Positions 1 through 7,506 of a DNA stretch of 15,548 nt are shown one piece after another. The DNA comes from Firmicutes bacterium UBA4845 (lineage in GTDB: Bacteria > Bacillota > Clostridia > Tissierellales > Sedimentibacteraceae), in contig DHER01000101.1 in NCBI GenBank assembly GCA_002399975.1, positions 166,217-181,764 of the forward strand, in the 5' to 3' direction. Numbering within the stretch: position 1 is the stretch's first letter; every line of letters begins with the position of its first letter. Both the position numbers and the translations under genes were made by a program. The notes beneath the pieces were generated by a model. That model was not told where the DNA came from and did not search any database. It saw nothing but the letters and a program-made list of their open reading frames with translations.

Positions 1-448
1 CCCTGTAATATAGCTTGTTTATATAAATATAATAATACATTATTTTAATTAAAGTCCAGAAGCAAGTTATGACATATTTCTAAATATAATTCATTTATAA
101 TTTACTTACAATTCATTGCAAATGCATGACCAAATTAAAAAAATCCGCATGTCCTTCCCATAATTATAAGCATGTAGAAAATTGTAGGACAAGGAGAATA
201 TTTGTATTTTTATGAATTATTTTGTACCCAAATAAGGTATGCTAAAAAATTTTTATAGAGATTTTCAAATAAAAATGCTGCCTGCCGCAAACAGCATTTA
301 AATTTAATTCATTATTAAATAGTTAAATGCAAATCCCAAAATTCAATTAATTTCAAATAAATATTCAATCCTAAATTTGCCTTTTTATCCGACAGTTTTA
401 ATTTTTACTTATTGAATTCTTAGAGTAATCTGTGTCACGAAAAATTGT
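1..448. other. Non-coding AT-rich stretch
   Basis: I see no convincing gene here on either strand. The stretch holds an inverted repeat, TGTCCT at 150-155 and AGGACA at 186-191. It also holds an 18-codon mini-ORF with a TTG start at 202 (stop 256-258), preceded by AAGGAG at 191-196, and a hairpin at 273-299. The mini-ORF is too short and AT-rich to call a gene. The stretch may be the 3' flank of the sensor kinase operon plus the flank of a gene outside the window. Confidence 0.5.
268..302 (-). terminator. Possible terminator hairpin
   Basis: Stem AAATGCTG (273-280) pairs with CAGCATTT (292-299) around an 11-base GC-rich loop. Read on the minus strand the stem is followed by TTATTT, which continues the T run of the stem itself. 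It lies about 180 bases beyond the kinase stop, so it could be a second terminator for that operon or serve a plus-strand transcript. Confidence 0.4.
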
Positions 449-481
449 AAAAACTGGTGGTATCGGTATCCTAAACCAGTT
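449..481 (-). terminator. Terminator of the two-component operon
   Basis: On the minus strand, AACTGGT overlaps the kinase stop codon and pairs with ACCAGTT seven bases by seven, followed by TTT. The 16-base loop contains a GGTATC direct repeat in the plus-strand reading. The position immediately at the kinase stop supports termination here, although the stem is short. Confidence 0.5.
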
Positions 482-2102
482 AGTTAATTGTCAGTTCTGA
501 ATTAGAAGTAAATGCCGGAAAACCTAAGCGAAATTCCGTACCTTTTCCCAGTTGGCTTTTAACATCAATATTCCCATCTTGAAGTTGAACAAGTTTTTTA
601 ACAATTACCAGTCCTAAACCAGTTCCTTTTGTTTCTAAATCTGCATTATGCTGATTCTTAACAGTATAAAATCTTTCCCATATATGTGGAAGTTCATCAG
701 GAGAAATACCAACGCCGTCATCCTTAATTATGAGCTGAACTTCATCTCCATATGCTTCTATGCTTACATTTATACTTCCGTTATCAGTAGCATTAATTGC
801 ATTTTTCAATAAATTCCTGATAACTTGTTCCATGCGGTCAACATCTCCCAACACTGCTGATTTATCCGATTTCTTCATAAATAGAATAGTGCTGTTATTA
901 ATTTCAGCTATTCCTTCCATAGACATAATTACACCACGAGCTAAATCAGCTAAATCCAACGGAAGTTTTTCTACAGTTATGTCACCGCTTTCCAAACGGT
1001 TTAATACCAATATGTCATCTACCAGCCTTGTAATATGTAGTGTCTGGGTGCAGATCAGGTCTAAATACTTATTCTGCAGTGCTTTATCCTCGACCATACC
1101 GTCACGAATAGCTTCGGCAAATCCTTGAACGGCTGTAAGCGGAGTACGTAATTCATGGGACATTTCTGCAAATAATCTTGTTCTTTCTTCTTCTATTTTA
1201 CTACTTTTTGATTGAATGTTTTCTAAACTTACAGTCAATTTTTTAATTTGCTCTGAAATAACATTTATTTCATCTAATGAATACTTTTCATTATTTAATA
1301 TATAATTACCGCCATTATATTCTGCTATACTGGTAGCTAATCGTGTAATAGGCTTTGATATGCACATTGCTAAATAAACAGAAACAACTATAACAACTAA
1401 TAAAATAATTATTCCACCAAAAAACAGGAATGAACGCATTTTATTTAAAATAAGATCTGTATTGGTAGGATATGATTCTAACAATATACCATTTTCAACT
1501 GCTTGTTCAGCATCACCCATTGGTATAACTGCCGTAAAAGTAAGCTGGCCTGTTTCACTGTCAGTTTTATGCACAACTGTGGTTTTACCACTTGTAAGCA
1601 CTACTATAAATTTATTATCTACTTTACTCCCGGGTACTATTTCCTGTTCTGCTGATGTCCCTAATATTGTACCTTCTTGATTAAATATAGTGATACGTGC
1701 ATCAAAGCTGTCTGCTAAAAATTTTAACAATTCTTGTTCAGTTTCAGATTTACTTCCTAACGCAGAGTCCAATCCGGTAGTTTCCTTGGATAAAACATAA
1801 TTGACCCTTTTAGATTTACGCAGTAAGTCTTGCTCAATCTGACTATACACTGACTGCTTTACCATATAATTAGAAAAGTTAATTAATAAAAGAAGAGCTA
1901 TGCTAAAAACTATTACATTGGTGAAAAGTAATTTGGTATATATATTCTTATTAAATTGCTCTAATAACTTGTGTTTAATTTTATCAAAAGAAACTTTAAT
2001 TCTATCCAAAAAAACTTTGGCTTTATCCATAAAAGCTTTAGTTTTATTTATAAAAACTTTATTTTTATTTTTATTGATAGATATATATTTATTCAATATC
2101 AT
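480..2102 (-). CDS. Membrane sensor histidine kinase
   Basis: This is a two-component sensor kinase of about 540 residues. Residues ~57-77 form TM1, ~78-224 an extracytoplasmic sensor region and ~225-246 TM2. A HAMP linker follows, then HisKA with H-box SHELRTPL (phospho-acceptor His316) and HATPase_c with N-box NLLKNAINA (Asn434), DDGVGIS and GTGLGL (493-498). The start is taken at 2102 because the ATG overlaps the regulator's TGA as ATGA, which suggests translational coupling; a longer frame to 2144 would begin inside the regulator. The cytoplasmic N-terminus is unusual: about 56 residues precede TM1, including four to five Lys-rich heptads at residues 15-49. The architecture is PhoR/ResE/WalK-like, but the signal is unknown. 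Proximity to poly-gamma-glutamate genes suggests an envelope-related signal (inference). Confidence 0.93.
   Translation of the reverse strand: MILNKYISINKNKNKVFINKTKAFMDKAKVFLDRIKVSFDKIKHKLLEQFNKNIYTKLLFTNVIVFSIALLLLINFSNYMVKQSVYSQIEQDLLRKSKRVNYVLSKETTGLDSALGSKSETEQELLKFLADSFDARITIFNQEGTILGTSAEQEIVPGSKVDNKFIVVLTSGKTTVVHKTDSETGQLTFTAVIPMGDAEQAVENGILLESYPTNTDLILNKMRSFLFFGGIIILLVVIVVSVYLAMCISKPITRLATSIAEYNGGNYILNNEKYSLDEINVISEQIKKLTVSLENIQSKSSKIEEERTRLFAEMSHELRTPLTAVQGFAEAIRDGMVEDKALQNKYLDLICTQTLHITRLVDDILVLNRLESGDITVEKLPLDLADLARGVIMSMEGIAEINNSTILFMKKSDKSAVLGDVDRMEQVIRNLLKNAINATDNGSINVSIEAYGDEVQLIIKDDGVGISPDELPHIWERFYTVKNQHNADLETKGTGLGLVIVKKLVQLQDGNIDVKSQLGKGTEFRLGFPAFTSNSELTIN
1977..2060 (-). 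repeat. 21-bp tandem repeat, Lys heptads
   Basis: Four consecutive 21-base units encode heptads of the form K-x-[FS]-x-[ND]-[KR]-x (KVFINKT, KAFMDKA, KVFLDRI, KVSFDKI); a fifth, divergent unit (KHKLLEQ) follows. The repeats lie in the kinase N-terminus before TM1. The pattern suggests a basic amphipathic or coiled-coil helix grown by duplication of a 21-bp unit. Confidence 0.75.
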
Positions 2103-2797
2103 TCCCCCTTTGACGGAGGTGTAAACTGGTATCCAACACCCCAAACTGTCGTTATATATTCACATTGTAGCCCTTTTAATTTTTCCCTTAACCTGCGAAT
2201 ATGAACATCTACCGTACGTTGATCGCCAAAATAATCACATCCCCAAACTGCTGTCAAAAGATCATCTCTTGTATAAACACGGCGAGGGTTCTGAGCCAGA
2301 TGATAGAGTAAGTCAAACTCTTTGGGAGTCAATTCTATTATCGAATCACCTATACTTACTTTTCTGATATCAGCCTGTATTTCTAATTCGCAGTATTTTA
2401 ACTTACCATATTTAACAGCATCAACAGGTTGTGTACGTCGCTGAACCGCTTTGATTCTTGCGACAAGCTCCCTTGGGCTGAAAGGTTTAGAGACATAATC
2501 ATCCGCACCCATCTCCAGGCCTAAAACGCGGTCTGCTTCTTCTCCTTTAGCTGTAAGCAGAATTATGGGTGTCATTCTGATAGACTTTAATTTCCGGCAA
2601 AGAGTAAGCCCATCTATACCTGGAAGCATAATATCAAGAATTACAACATCAGGATTTTCCCTATCAAAGGCTGATAATACTAAATTGCCGTCACTTACCC
2701 CTATAACATTAAAGCCTTCCCTTTCTCCGTATAATTTAACTAATTCCAATACACTTGGATCATCATCCACAACTAAAACTTTCCCCAAATAAGGCAT
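2099..2797 (-). CDS. OmpR/PhoB-family response regulator
   Basis: This is a DNA-binding response regulator of 232 residues, normal for the family. The receiver domain (1-~118) has acidic pocket Asp11/Asp12, phospho-acceptor Asp55 in VVILDIMLPG, Thr82 and Lys104 in SKPF. The C-terminal winged helix (~135-228) carries LTPKEFDLLYHL and a recognition region around RTVDVHIRRLREKL. The ATG at 2797 follows AAGGAAT at a suitable distance. It is the first gene of a two-gene operon with the kinase and is separated by about 175 bases from an upstream terminator and mini-ORF. It resembles the PhoP/ResD/WalR group, but the exact orthologue cannot be assigned from sequence alone. Confidence 0.95.
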   Translation of the reverse strand: MPYLGKVLVVDDDPSVLELVKLYGEREGFNVIGVSDGNLVLSAFDRENPDVVILDIMLPGIDGLTLCRKLKSIRMTPIILLTAKGEEADRVLGLEMGADDYVSKPFSPRELVARIKAVQRRTQPVDAVKYGKLKYCELEIQADIRKVSIGDSIIELTPKEFDLLYHLAQNPRRVYTRDDLLTAVWGCDYFGDQRTVDVHIRRLREKLKGLQCEYITTVWGVGYQFTPPSKGE

Positions 2798-2970
2798 ATT
2801 ATTCCTTCTTATCTGTACTATAGATTACGCATATTAATATGCAGCTTAATTTTTTAGATTTCTAATGATTTTATAGATTGAATTGTTTATTTATAAGTCT
2901 CAGTTTTTAATTATATATGACCAAATTTATATTGTCAACATTTATCGAATTTGTTCCTTTCTAAACACAT

Positions 2971-3010
2971 AAAAAGCCCAGCAACAAGAAGCTATTTCTT
3001 ACTGCCAGGC
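2971..3010 (-). terminator. Intrinsic terminator in regulator leader
   Basis: On the minus strand a stem of about 15 pairs (GCCTGGCAGTAAGAA against TTCTTGTTGCTGGGC, with G-U wobbles) closes a five-base loop and is followed by TTTTT. It sits directly after the stop codon of the 16-residue ORF and upstream of the response regulator on the same strand. It either ends an independent short transcript or acts as an attenuator. Confidence 0.8.
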
Positions 3011-3060
3011 TAATGCAGCCGCCAAATTCGTTGTAATCTTAACAATATTTCTTTTAACAT
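3010..3060 (-). CDS. 16-residue peptide ORF, possible leader
   Basis: ATG at 3060 is preceded by a near-perfect AAAGGAGG site eight bases away. The peptide reads MLKEILLRLQRIWRLH and ends in TAG, whose G is the first base of the downstream terminator stem. Hydrophobic residues at 2, 5, 6, 9, 12 and 13 with basic residues between them fit a cationic amphipathic helix. It could be a leader peptide whose translation controls the terminator, a small membrane-active peptide, or chance. I do not recognise a family. The strong SD and the stop-terminator abutment are the only support. Confidence 0.45.
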   Translation of the reverse strand: MLKEILLRLQRIWRLH

Positions 3061-3398
3061 GAGCTTGTCCTCCTTTATGTTTTTTTTTTAAAGATTATAT
3101 TCCCCATTTAATACTCTTTATTTCGCTAAAATTTGATTATCCTTTCCATTTTTATTTCTTAAATAAAATTATAATACATAATTTTACTTATTTTTTACTA
3201 ACAATATAATTATATTGTAGAAATATTAACAATATTTTATCAAAATATAAAAAATTATTTCAATATTATTAACAAATGTTACAAAAAACTTTAAATCCAT
3301 CTTTTGTATAGCTTGATATTTAAAAATTACAACATAAATTATTTAAAACATAAATCTAAATAATCAATGATAAATAACAAACAAAGTTCAATAAATAC

Positions 3399-3428
3399 TG
3401 GCTCTTGCGTCTCTTTTTATGCTATAAT
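3399..3428 (+). promoter_or_regulatory. Extended -10 promoter of NlpC/P60 gene
   Basis: TGCTATAAT ends at 3428 and is an extended -10 (TGnTATAAT). A weak -35-like TGGCTC lies at 3399-3404 with 18-base spacing. Transcription would start near 3435, about 60 bases before the gene. Confidence 0.55.
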
Positions 3429-3497
3429 AGTTCAAGGAAAACAATATATATGGGGTAATAGAAGATGTTTTGGTAAAATATGCGAGGAGGATTTAAT

Positions 3498-5501
3498 ATG
3501 AAGAAATTTAAAAAACTATATACCATATGGTTGGTCGTGTTAATTCTGCTAACTAATATGATTCCAGCCTATGGCTATAATAGTAAGGAAATCTTAGAAT
3601 TAGCAGAAAGTTTATTAGGCATACCTTTTGAGCAGGGTGGCAGTACACCGGATGAAGGATTCAACAGCACCGGGTTTGTTCAATATGTATTTAGAGAGGG
3701 AAAGAATATATTTCTCCCCAATTCACCTTCGCAGTTATGGAAATTGGGTAAACCTATAGAACGTAATAATATACAGCCAGGGGATGTCCTTTTCTTTAAC
3801 GGAAGCAAAAACATAATACCTGCAATATATAAAGGTGATGATACCATTATCGTTGTGTCAACTGATAAAAGTGTAGGAATACGGAATATAGCAGAAAATC
3901 CCTATTGGAGGGATCGTTATAAAGGAGCAAGGCGCTATACAAATATGGCTGATGAATTAAATCCTTTAGCTGTAAAGGCTCTTGAATTAGTAGGATCTCC
4001 TTATGAACTTGGAGGCAATGATCCAAGCGGCTTTGATCATTCAGGCTTTGTGCAGTACGTTTTTAGTGAAATATACGATCTGGATTTTCCAAGGACGTCA
4101 AAAGAACAACAGCGGATAGGCCTTTCAGTGGATATAGATGATCTTGAATCCGGAGATGTACTGTTTTTTCAGGGAAGCAACGTGCTGCTGCCGGGAATTT
4201 ATATAGATAACGGTATCTTTGTCATCGTTACAACAAACGGGGTTGCATCTGTAGATCTCAAAACAAGTGATTATTGGAAACCCAGACTGCTGGAAGCAAG
4301 ACGGTTCACCAGAGATATTGTGGAGCAAGCTGTTACAGTCGATAATCCAATTGTAATAAAAGCCCTGGACCTCCTTGGAACACCTTATAATTATGAGGGA
4401 AAATCACCAAGTGAAGGCTTTAATACAACCAGTTTTGTACGCTATGTCTTTAAGAACGTTCTTAACATCGAATTTTCCGCATTTTCAGATAGAATCTATG
4501 AAATAGGCGAATCCATTTCTAAAGAAAAGCTTCAAGCAGGAGACTTGGTGTTTTTCCGTGGAAGCAGCCTTATACCCGGTATCTATAAAGGAAATGGCAT
4601 ATTTATAGTTCAGACTACAGAGGGGGTTGCCGAAAGGGATATTGAGAGTGAATATTGGGCAGATATATATGTAGGCGCAAAACGACTAACAGAGGATGAT
4701 ATATATTATTCTCAACCTGAAAATTATAGAGAACATGAAAATTCAGCTATTCGAGAGGCAATGAAATACATAGGAACTCCCTATTTGTTAGGTGGTGAAA
4801 CGGTTGACGGTTTTGACTGCTCCTATCTAGTTCAGACAGTCTTTAAAGACGCTAAAAACATTTATCTGCCCCGCATAACTTATAAACAATGTGAAATAGG
4901 CGAAACTGTCGATTATGAAAATAAGCGTCCCGGAGATGTGATTTATTTTTCAAAAGAAGATCAGCCGGAAGAAATATCACATGCTTCAATATATTTGGGA
5001 GATAATTATATAATTCATGCATCCGGCTCTGAAGGTATGACTACTATCAGCTATTTAGGGCAATATTTACTAGATCGTCTTGTAATGGTAAAACGCTTTG
5101 ACTTCCTTAGTCTGCCGCTGGATTTCAAAATAGTTGAAGAAGCATATAATGCACTGGGTGTACCTTATTTAGCAGGAGGAAATACAATAGAAGGCTTTGA
5201 TTACTCAGGATTTATACAATATGTTATGAAAGCTGGTCTTGATATTGACCTACCAAGGTATTCATTTCAACAGTGGGCTTTAGGAACTGAAATAGAAAAG
5301 GAAGATTTAAATATTGGAGATATTCTGTTCTTCGAAGGATCCAACAATGTACTGCTGCCAGGATTATATGTTGGAAATGGTCAGTTTTCCATCGTAACAA
5401 AATTTGAAGGCGTAACAATTTGTAATCTTAATATCTCAGACAGCTATTGGACACCACGCTATGTTGGGGCAAGACGATATGAAAAAGAGGCCCTCAAGTG
5501 A
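3498..5501 (+). CDS. Secreted five-repeat NlpC/P60 protein, PgdS-like
   Basis: This is a 667-residue exported protein. The start at 3498 has GAGGAGG seven bases upstream; an in-frame ATG at 3480 lies before that SD. Residues 1-26 form a Sec signal peptide. Five NlpC/P60-like repeats of ~115 residues follow (about 29-148, 157-272, 285-397, 416-533, 545-661). The nucleophile position in the GF-[DN]-x motif is Ser57, His181, Thr310, Cys441 and Tyr569 in repeats 1-5. Only repeat 4 has Cys plus His495 (ISHASIYLG) and His507 (IIHAS); in the others the His region reads IPAIY or LPGIY/LPGLY. Thus one catalytic domain is flanked by four inactive ones, probably for binding. NlpC/P60 enzymes cleave gamma-D-Glu bonds in peptidoglycan or PGA, and Bacillus PgdS is a multi-repeat example beside pgs genes. 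PGA or cell wall is the likely substrate (inference). Confidence 0.9.
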   Translation: MKKFKKLYTIWLVVLILLTNMIPAYGYNSKEILELAESLLGIPFEQGGSTPDEGFNSTGFVQYVFREGKNIFLPNSPSQLWKLGKPIERNNIQPGDVLFFNGSKNIIPAIYKGDDTIIVVSTDKSVGIRNIAENPYWRDRYKGARRYTNMADELNPLAVKALELVGSPYELGGNDPSGFDHSGFVQYVFSEIYDLDFPRTSKEQQRIGLSVDIDDLESGDVLFFQGSNVLLPGIYIDNGIFVIVTTNGVASVDLKTSDYWKPRLLEARRFTRDIVEQAVTVDNPIVIKALDLLGTPYNYEGKSPSEGFNTTSFVRYVFKNVLNIEFSAFSDRIYEIGESISKEKLQAGDLVFFRGSSLIPGIYKGNGIFIVQTTEGVAERDIESEYWADIYVGAKRLTEDDIYYSQPENYREHENSAIREAMKYIGTPYLLGGETVDGFDCSYLVQTVFKDAKNIYLPRITYKQCEIGETVDYENKRPGDVIYFSKEDQPEEISHASIYLGDNYIIHASGSEGMTTISYLGQYLLDRLVMVKRFDFLSLPLDFKIVEEAYNALGVPYLAGGNTIEGFDYSGFIQYVMKAGLDIDLPRYSFQQWALGTEIEKEDLNIGDILFFEGSNNVLLPGLYVGNGQFSIVTKFEGVTICNLNISDSYWTPRYVGARRYEKEALK

Positions 5502-5512
5502 GGGCCTCTTTT
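5487..5512 (+). terminator. Terminator overlapping the NlpC/P60 stop
   Basis: GAGGCCCTC (5487-5495) and GAGGGCCTC (5500-5508) form a perfect nine-pair stem with loop AAGT, followed by TTTT. The left arm encodes residues E-A-L near the C-terminus, and the stop codon TGA (5499-5501) lies at the loop/right arm. The next gene starts about 27 bases later, so it would depend on read-through or its own promoter. Confidence 0.85.
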
Positions 5513-5538
5513 AAAAATAGTGCAAAGTGAGGAAACAA

Positions 5539-6282
5539 ATGAACATAGGAAAGCACGTTAAAACAATTACATTATTCGCTTTATTCTTTTTATTGACAGG
5601 TTATTTAATTTATTCAAAATACGAAGGCATAAAATTAAAGGATGAGAATGAAGCAATGAAAAAACAAATAAATATTGCAAATAAAAAAATATATAAGCAA
5701 AAAAATGAACTTGTTGACTTAAGATCTTTATTGGATTCTCAAAGAGATATTGATTATGAAATTGAAGTTAAGGAAACAGATTCCAATGTTACGGTTATGG
5801 CAATTCATGGAGGAAAAATTGAAAAAGGCACCACCGAATTAGCATATGCCATAGCTTCCCATAACAATTACAACTATTATTCATTTCTTGGTTTAAAAAA
5901 AACAAATAATTTTTCATTACATGTTTCTTCAGATGAATTTGCTGAAGCATACGCGATGGAAATGATTTCTAAATCTAAAGAAACATTATCAATCCATGGG
6001 TGTGACGGTGAAGAAGAATTCACATATATCGGAGGCAGGGACACTAAATTGAAAAAAAGAATAAAAGAGTCCCTAACGAAATTTGGTTTTACTGTAAAAA
6101 AAGAAAATCCGAAGGATCTGGCAGGTACATCGCCGGACAACATAGTAAATAGAAATATAGACGGACGTGGAGTACAGCTGGAAATATCAGAGGGTTTAAG
6201 ATCAAGGTTTTTGTCGAATGATGAGGATATCTTACAAAGCTATGTTCTTGCCATAAGTGAAGCATTCAACAGTATTCAATAG
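5539..6282 (+). CDS. Membrane-anchored poly-gamma-glutamate hydrolase (PghP family)
   Basis: This is a 247-residue protein. Residues ~8-26 form an N-terminal TM anchor, ~30-70 a Lys/Glu-rich coiled-coil stalk and ~80-247 a PF05908-type (phage PghP-like) zinc gamma-PGA hydrolase domain. It has HGGKIE (His90, Glu95), SLH (His128), SIHGCDG (His153) and VQLEISEGLR (Glu215), so the conserved candidate ligands and catalytic Glu are all present. ATG 5539 is chosen over GTG 5527 because AGTGAGGA (5526-5533) fits it and overlaps the GTG. The gene lies just after the NlpC/P60 terminator and converges on the pgs operon. It probably cleaves gamma-glutamyl bonds at the outer membrane face, for trimming or turnover of PGA (inference). 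Its paralogue at 6377-7237 lacks several of these residues. Confidence 0.85.
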   Translation: MNIGKHVKTITLFALFFLLTGYLIYSKYEGIKLKDENEAMKKQINIANKKIYKQKNELVDLRSLLDSQRDIDYEIEVKETDSNVTVMAIHGGKIEKGTTELAYAIASHNNYNYYSFLGLKKTNNFSLHVSSDEFAEAYAMEMISKSKETLSIHGCDGEEEFTYIGGRDTKLKKRIKESLTKFGFTVKKENPKDLAGTSPDNIVNRNIDGRGVQLEISEGLRSRFLSNDEDILQSYVLAISEAFNSIQ

Positions 6283-6321
6283 AAATATTTAAAAAACTGG
6301 AGTAAAGGGATAACAGAAAGC

Positions 6322-6362
6322 AGCTGACAAGCTGCCTTTAGGCAGCTTGTCAGCTTTATATA
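6322..6362. terminator. Bidirectional hairpin between convergent genes
   Basis: AGCTGACAAGCTGCC (6322-6336) and its exact 15-base complement (6341-6355) flank the loop TTTA. It lies between the converging stops of the two PghP-family genes. The plus-strand T tract is imperfect (TTTATA) and the minus side has TGCTTTCTG, but stem strength and position make it a shared terminator. Confidence 0.75.
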
Positions 6363-6376
6363 AAAATTTTTTAAAA

Positions 6377-7237
6377 TTAATCTTCTGTCAAAACAACATC
6401 TTCAAAATTTTTAATTAATTCATTAGGAGTCTTTGCACCTTTTTCTAAAGCCTCATCAATTTTCTTTTCGTAATCAGATTTTGAAGAGTAAGACCTAAAT
6501 AAAGACCATTGAGATTCATCATTATTAATTTCGCTCATAAGGTCAGCTACTACCGGCCAGCTTTCGCTTAGTGCTTGATTGATGGTACCTGAATAATCGT
6601 TTAATGTACCGGAATCAGTTGCCAGCTTTTCTCTTAAGCCTTTAGTAACAGCAACCTGAACACCGCCAATTTGATAATTGTCATTAAACAATTTATTCTT
6701 ATTTCCTATGTTGCTGTTCATAACACCAGCAATGCGATCAGGAATATTTAAAGTTTCCACATTATATCCTTTAGCAGTAAGATGTAATTTAATCAATTCT
6801 GCCAGCATTTTATTCTGACCTCCAACATAAGTAACTTCGCCGTCACCTTGGGCTCCGATAACAGAAACGGTGTAATCCGAATTACGAACTAGCCTGACAG
6901 CTGATGGTTCGTCAAAATTGATAGCCTTTATAAAAAGACTTCCATTGTCAGTCGGTTTAAGCCCTTCAAATGAATAAGTGTTATATCTGCCATATCCGTC
7001 CAATGCTTCAACTAATTCTGAGGTGCCTTTTTCAATACCTCCACCATGTATACCTAAAATTGTTGTATCGCTTCCGATATCATTAGTCTTAATGGTATAG
7101 TTTGAAACATCTTCAGCTGCAGCCAGTTCGGTAAAACTACCATAACCAGAACCAACATCCAAGGCATATATGCTTACACCAATACTAAGTGTAAACAATA
7201 GAACAAAAGCTACAATTTTTTCGAATTTCTTATTCAT
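6377..7237 (-). CDS. PghP-family pseudo-hydrolase in pgs operon
   Basis: This is a 286-residue protein with signal peptide or N-terminal TM (residues ~7-25) and a PF05908-like domain (~45-210) that aligns without gaps at key motifs with the neighbour at 5539-6282. It keeps HGGGIE (His63, Glu68). It has Phe102 where the paralogue has His128 (SLF versus SLH), Ile127 for His153 (SVIG versus SIHG) and Ala196 for Glu215 (VQVAV versus VQLEI). Loss of these presumed metal and catalytic residues suggests an inactive fold, perhaps a PGA-binding or polymerase-accessory protein. A unique C-terminal extension (~215-286), rich in Asp/Glu/Lys, follows. It is the last gene of the pgsB-pgsC operon, at the position where CapA/PgsA would be expected. 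The start has AAAGGAG nine bases upstream. Family assignment is firm; loss of activity is inferred. Confidence 0.82.
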   Translation of the reverse strand: MNKKFEKIVAFVLLFTLSIGVSIYALDVGSGYGSFTELAAAEDVSNYTIKTNDIGSDTTILGIHGGGIEKGTSELVEALDGYGRYNTYSFEGLKPTDNGSLFIKAINFDEPSAVRLVRNSDYTVSVIGAQGDGEVTYVGGQNKMLAELIKLHLTAKGYNVETLNIPDRIAGVMNSNIGNKNKLFNDNYQIGGVQVAVTKGLREKLATDSGTLNDYSGTINQALSESWPVVADLMSEINNDESQWSLFRSYSSKSDYEKKIDEALEKGAKTPNELIKNFEDVVLTED

Positions 7238-7259
7238 ACTAATCTACTCCTTTCGTTAT

Positions 7260-7484
7260 TTAAATTACTACTGATAACAAATAATTCGCAGCAAATATCA
7301 ATACAGATATTACCAACAACACAAGCGCCTGATAGCTGGTATTTCTCTTGCTGACTTTAACAAAATACAAGCATTTTTCTTTCAGTGTTAATTCTTTGAA
7401 AACCGCAAGAGCATCCTGATGACTGTTTTTTTCGCTAAGACTTTGGCTATGTCCATTTTTTATCAGCTTGTATGAAGTATTCAT
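7260..7484 (-). CDS. Small single-TM protein, CapE/PgsE-like position
   Basis: This is a 74-residue protein between pgsC (22-base gap) and the pseudo-hydrolase (22-base gap). Residues 1-50 are polar and charged (cytoplasmic by the positive-inside rule, with KVSKR just before the membrane), and ~52-73 form one C-terminal TM helix. There is no signal peptide or recognised motif. Small one-TM proteins (CapE/PgsE) are known partners of PGA synthases, so by position and topology it is a candidate analogue, although it is longer than those (~50 residues) and I see no clear sequence match. GGGAGG lies 13 bases before the ATG, a long spacing. Confidence 0.7.
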   Translation of the reverse strand: MNTSYKLIKNGHSQSLSEKNSHQDALAVFKELTLKEKCLYFVKVSKRNTSYQALVLLVISVLIFAANYLLSVVI

Positions 7485-7506
7485 TTTATAATTTTTACCT
7501 CCCTTC

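Larger units (their letters stand above)
2798..3497. other. Divergent intergenic region with leader
   Basis: These 700 bases separate the minus-strand regulator from the plus-strand NlpC/P60 gene. They contain a terminator (2971-3010) and a 16-residue ORF (3010-3060) on the minus strand, TTAACA-like repeats at 3269-3295 and an extended -10 promoter at 3423-3428 on the plus strand. The remainder is very AT-rich and no other gene is visible. Confidence 0.6.

Noticed and set aside
202..258. 18-codon ORF with AAGGAG and TTG start followed by a hairpin
   Set aside because: It is very short and AT-rich with a rare start codon; nothing beyond the SD supports it.
760..1128. Plus-strand reading frame within the kinase gene
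   Set aside because: It is the opposite strand of strongly conserved kinase domains, with no SD or recognisable protein motif.
2103..2144. Longer N-terminus for the kinase from 2144
   Set aside because: It would lie inside the regulator gene; the ATGA overlap at 2099-2102 gives a better coupled start.
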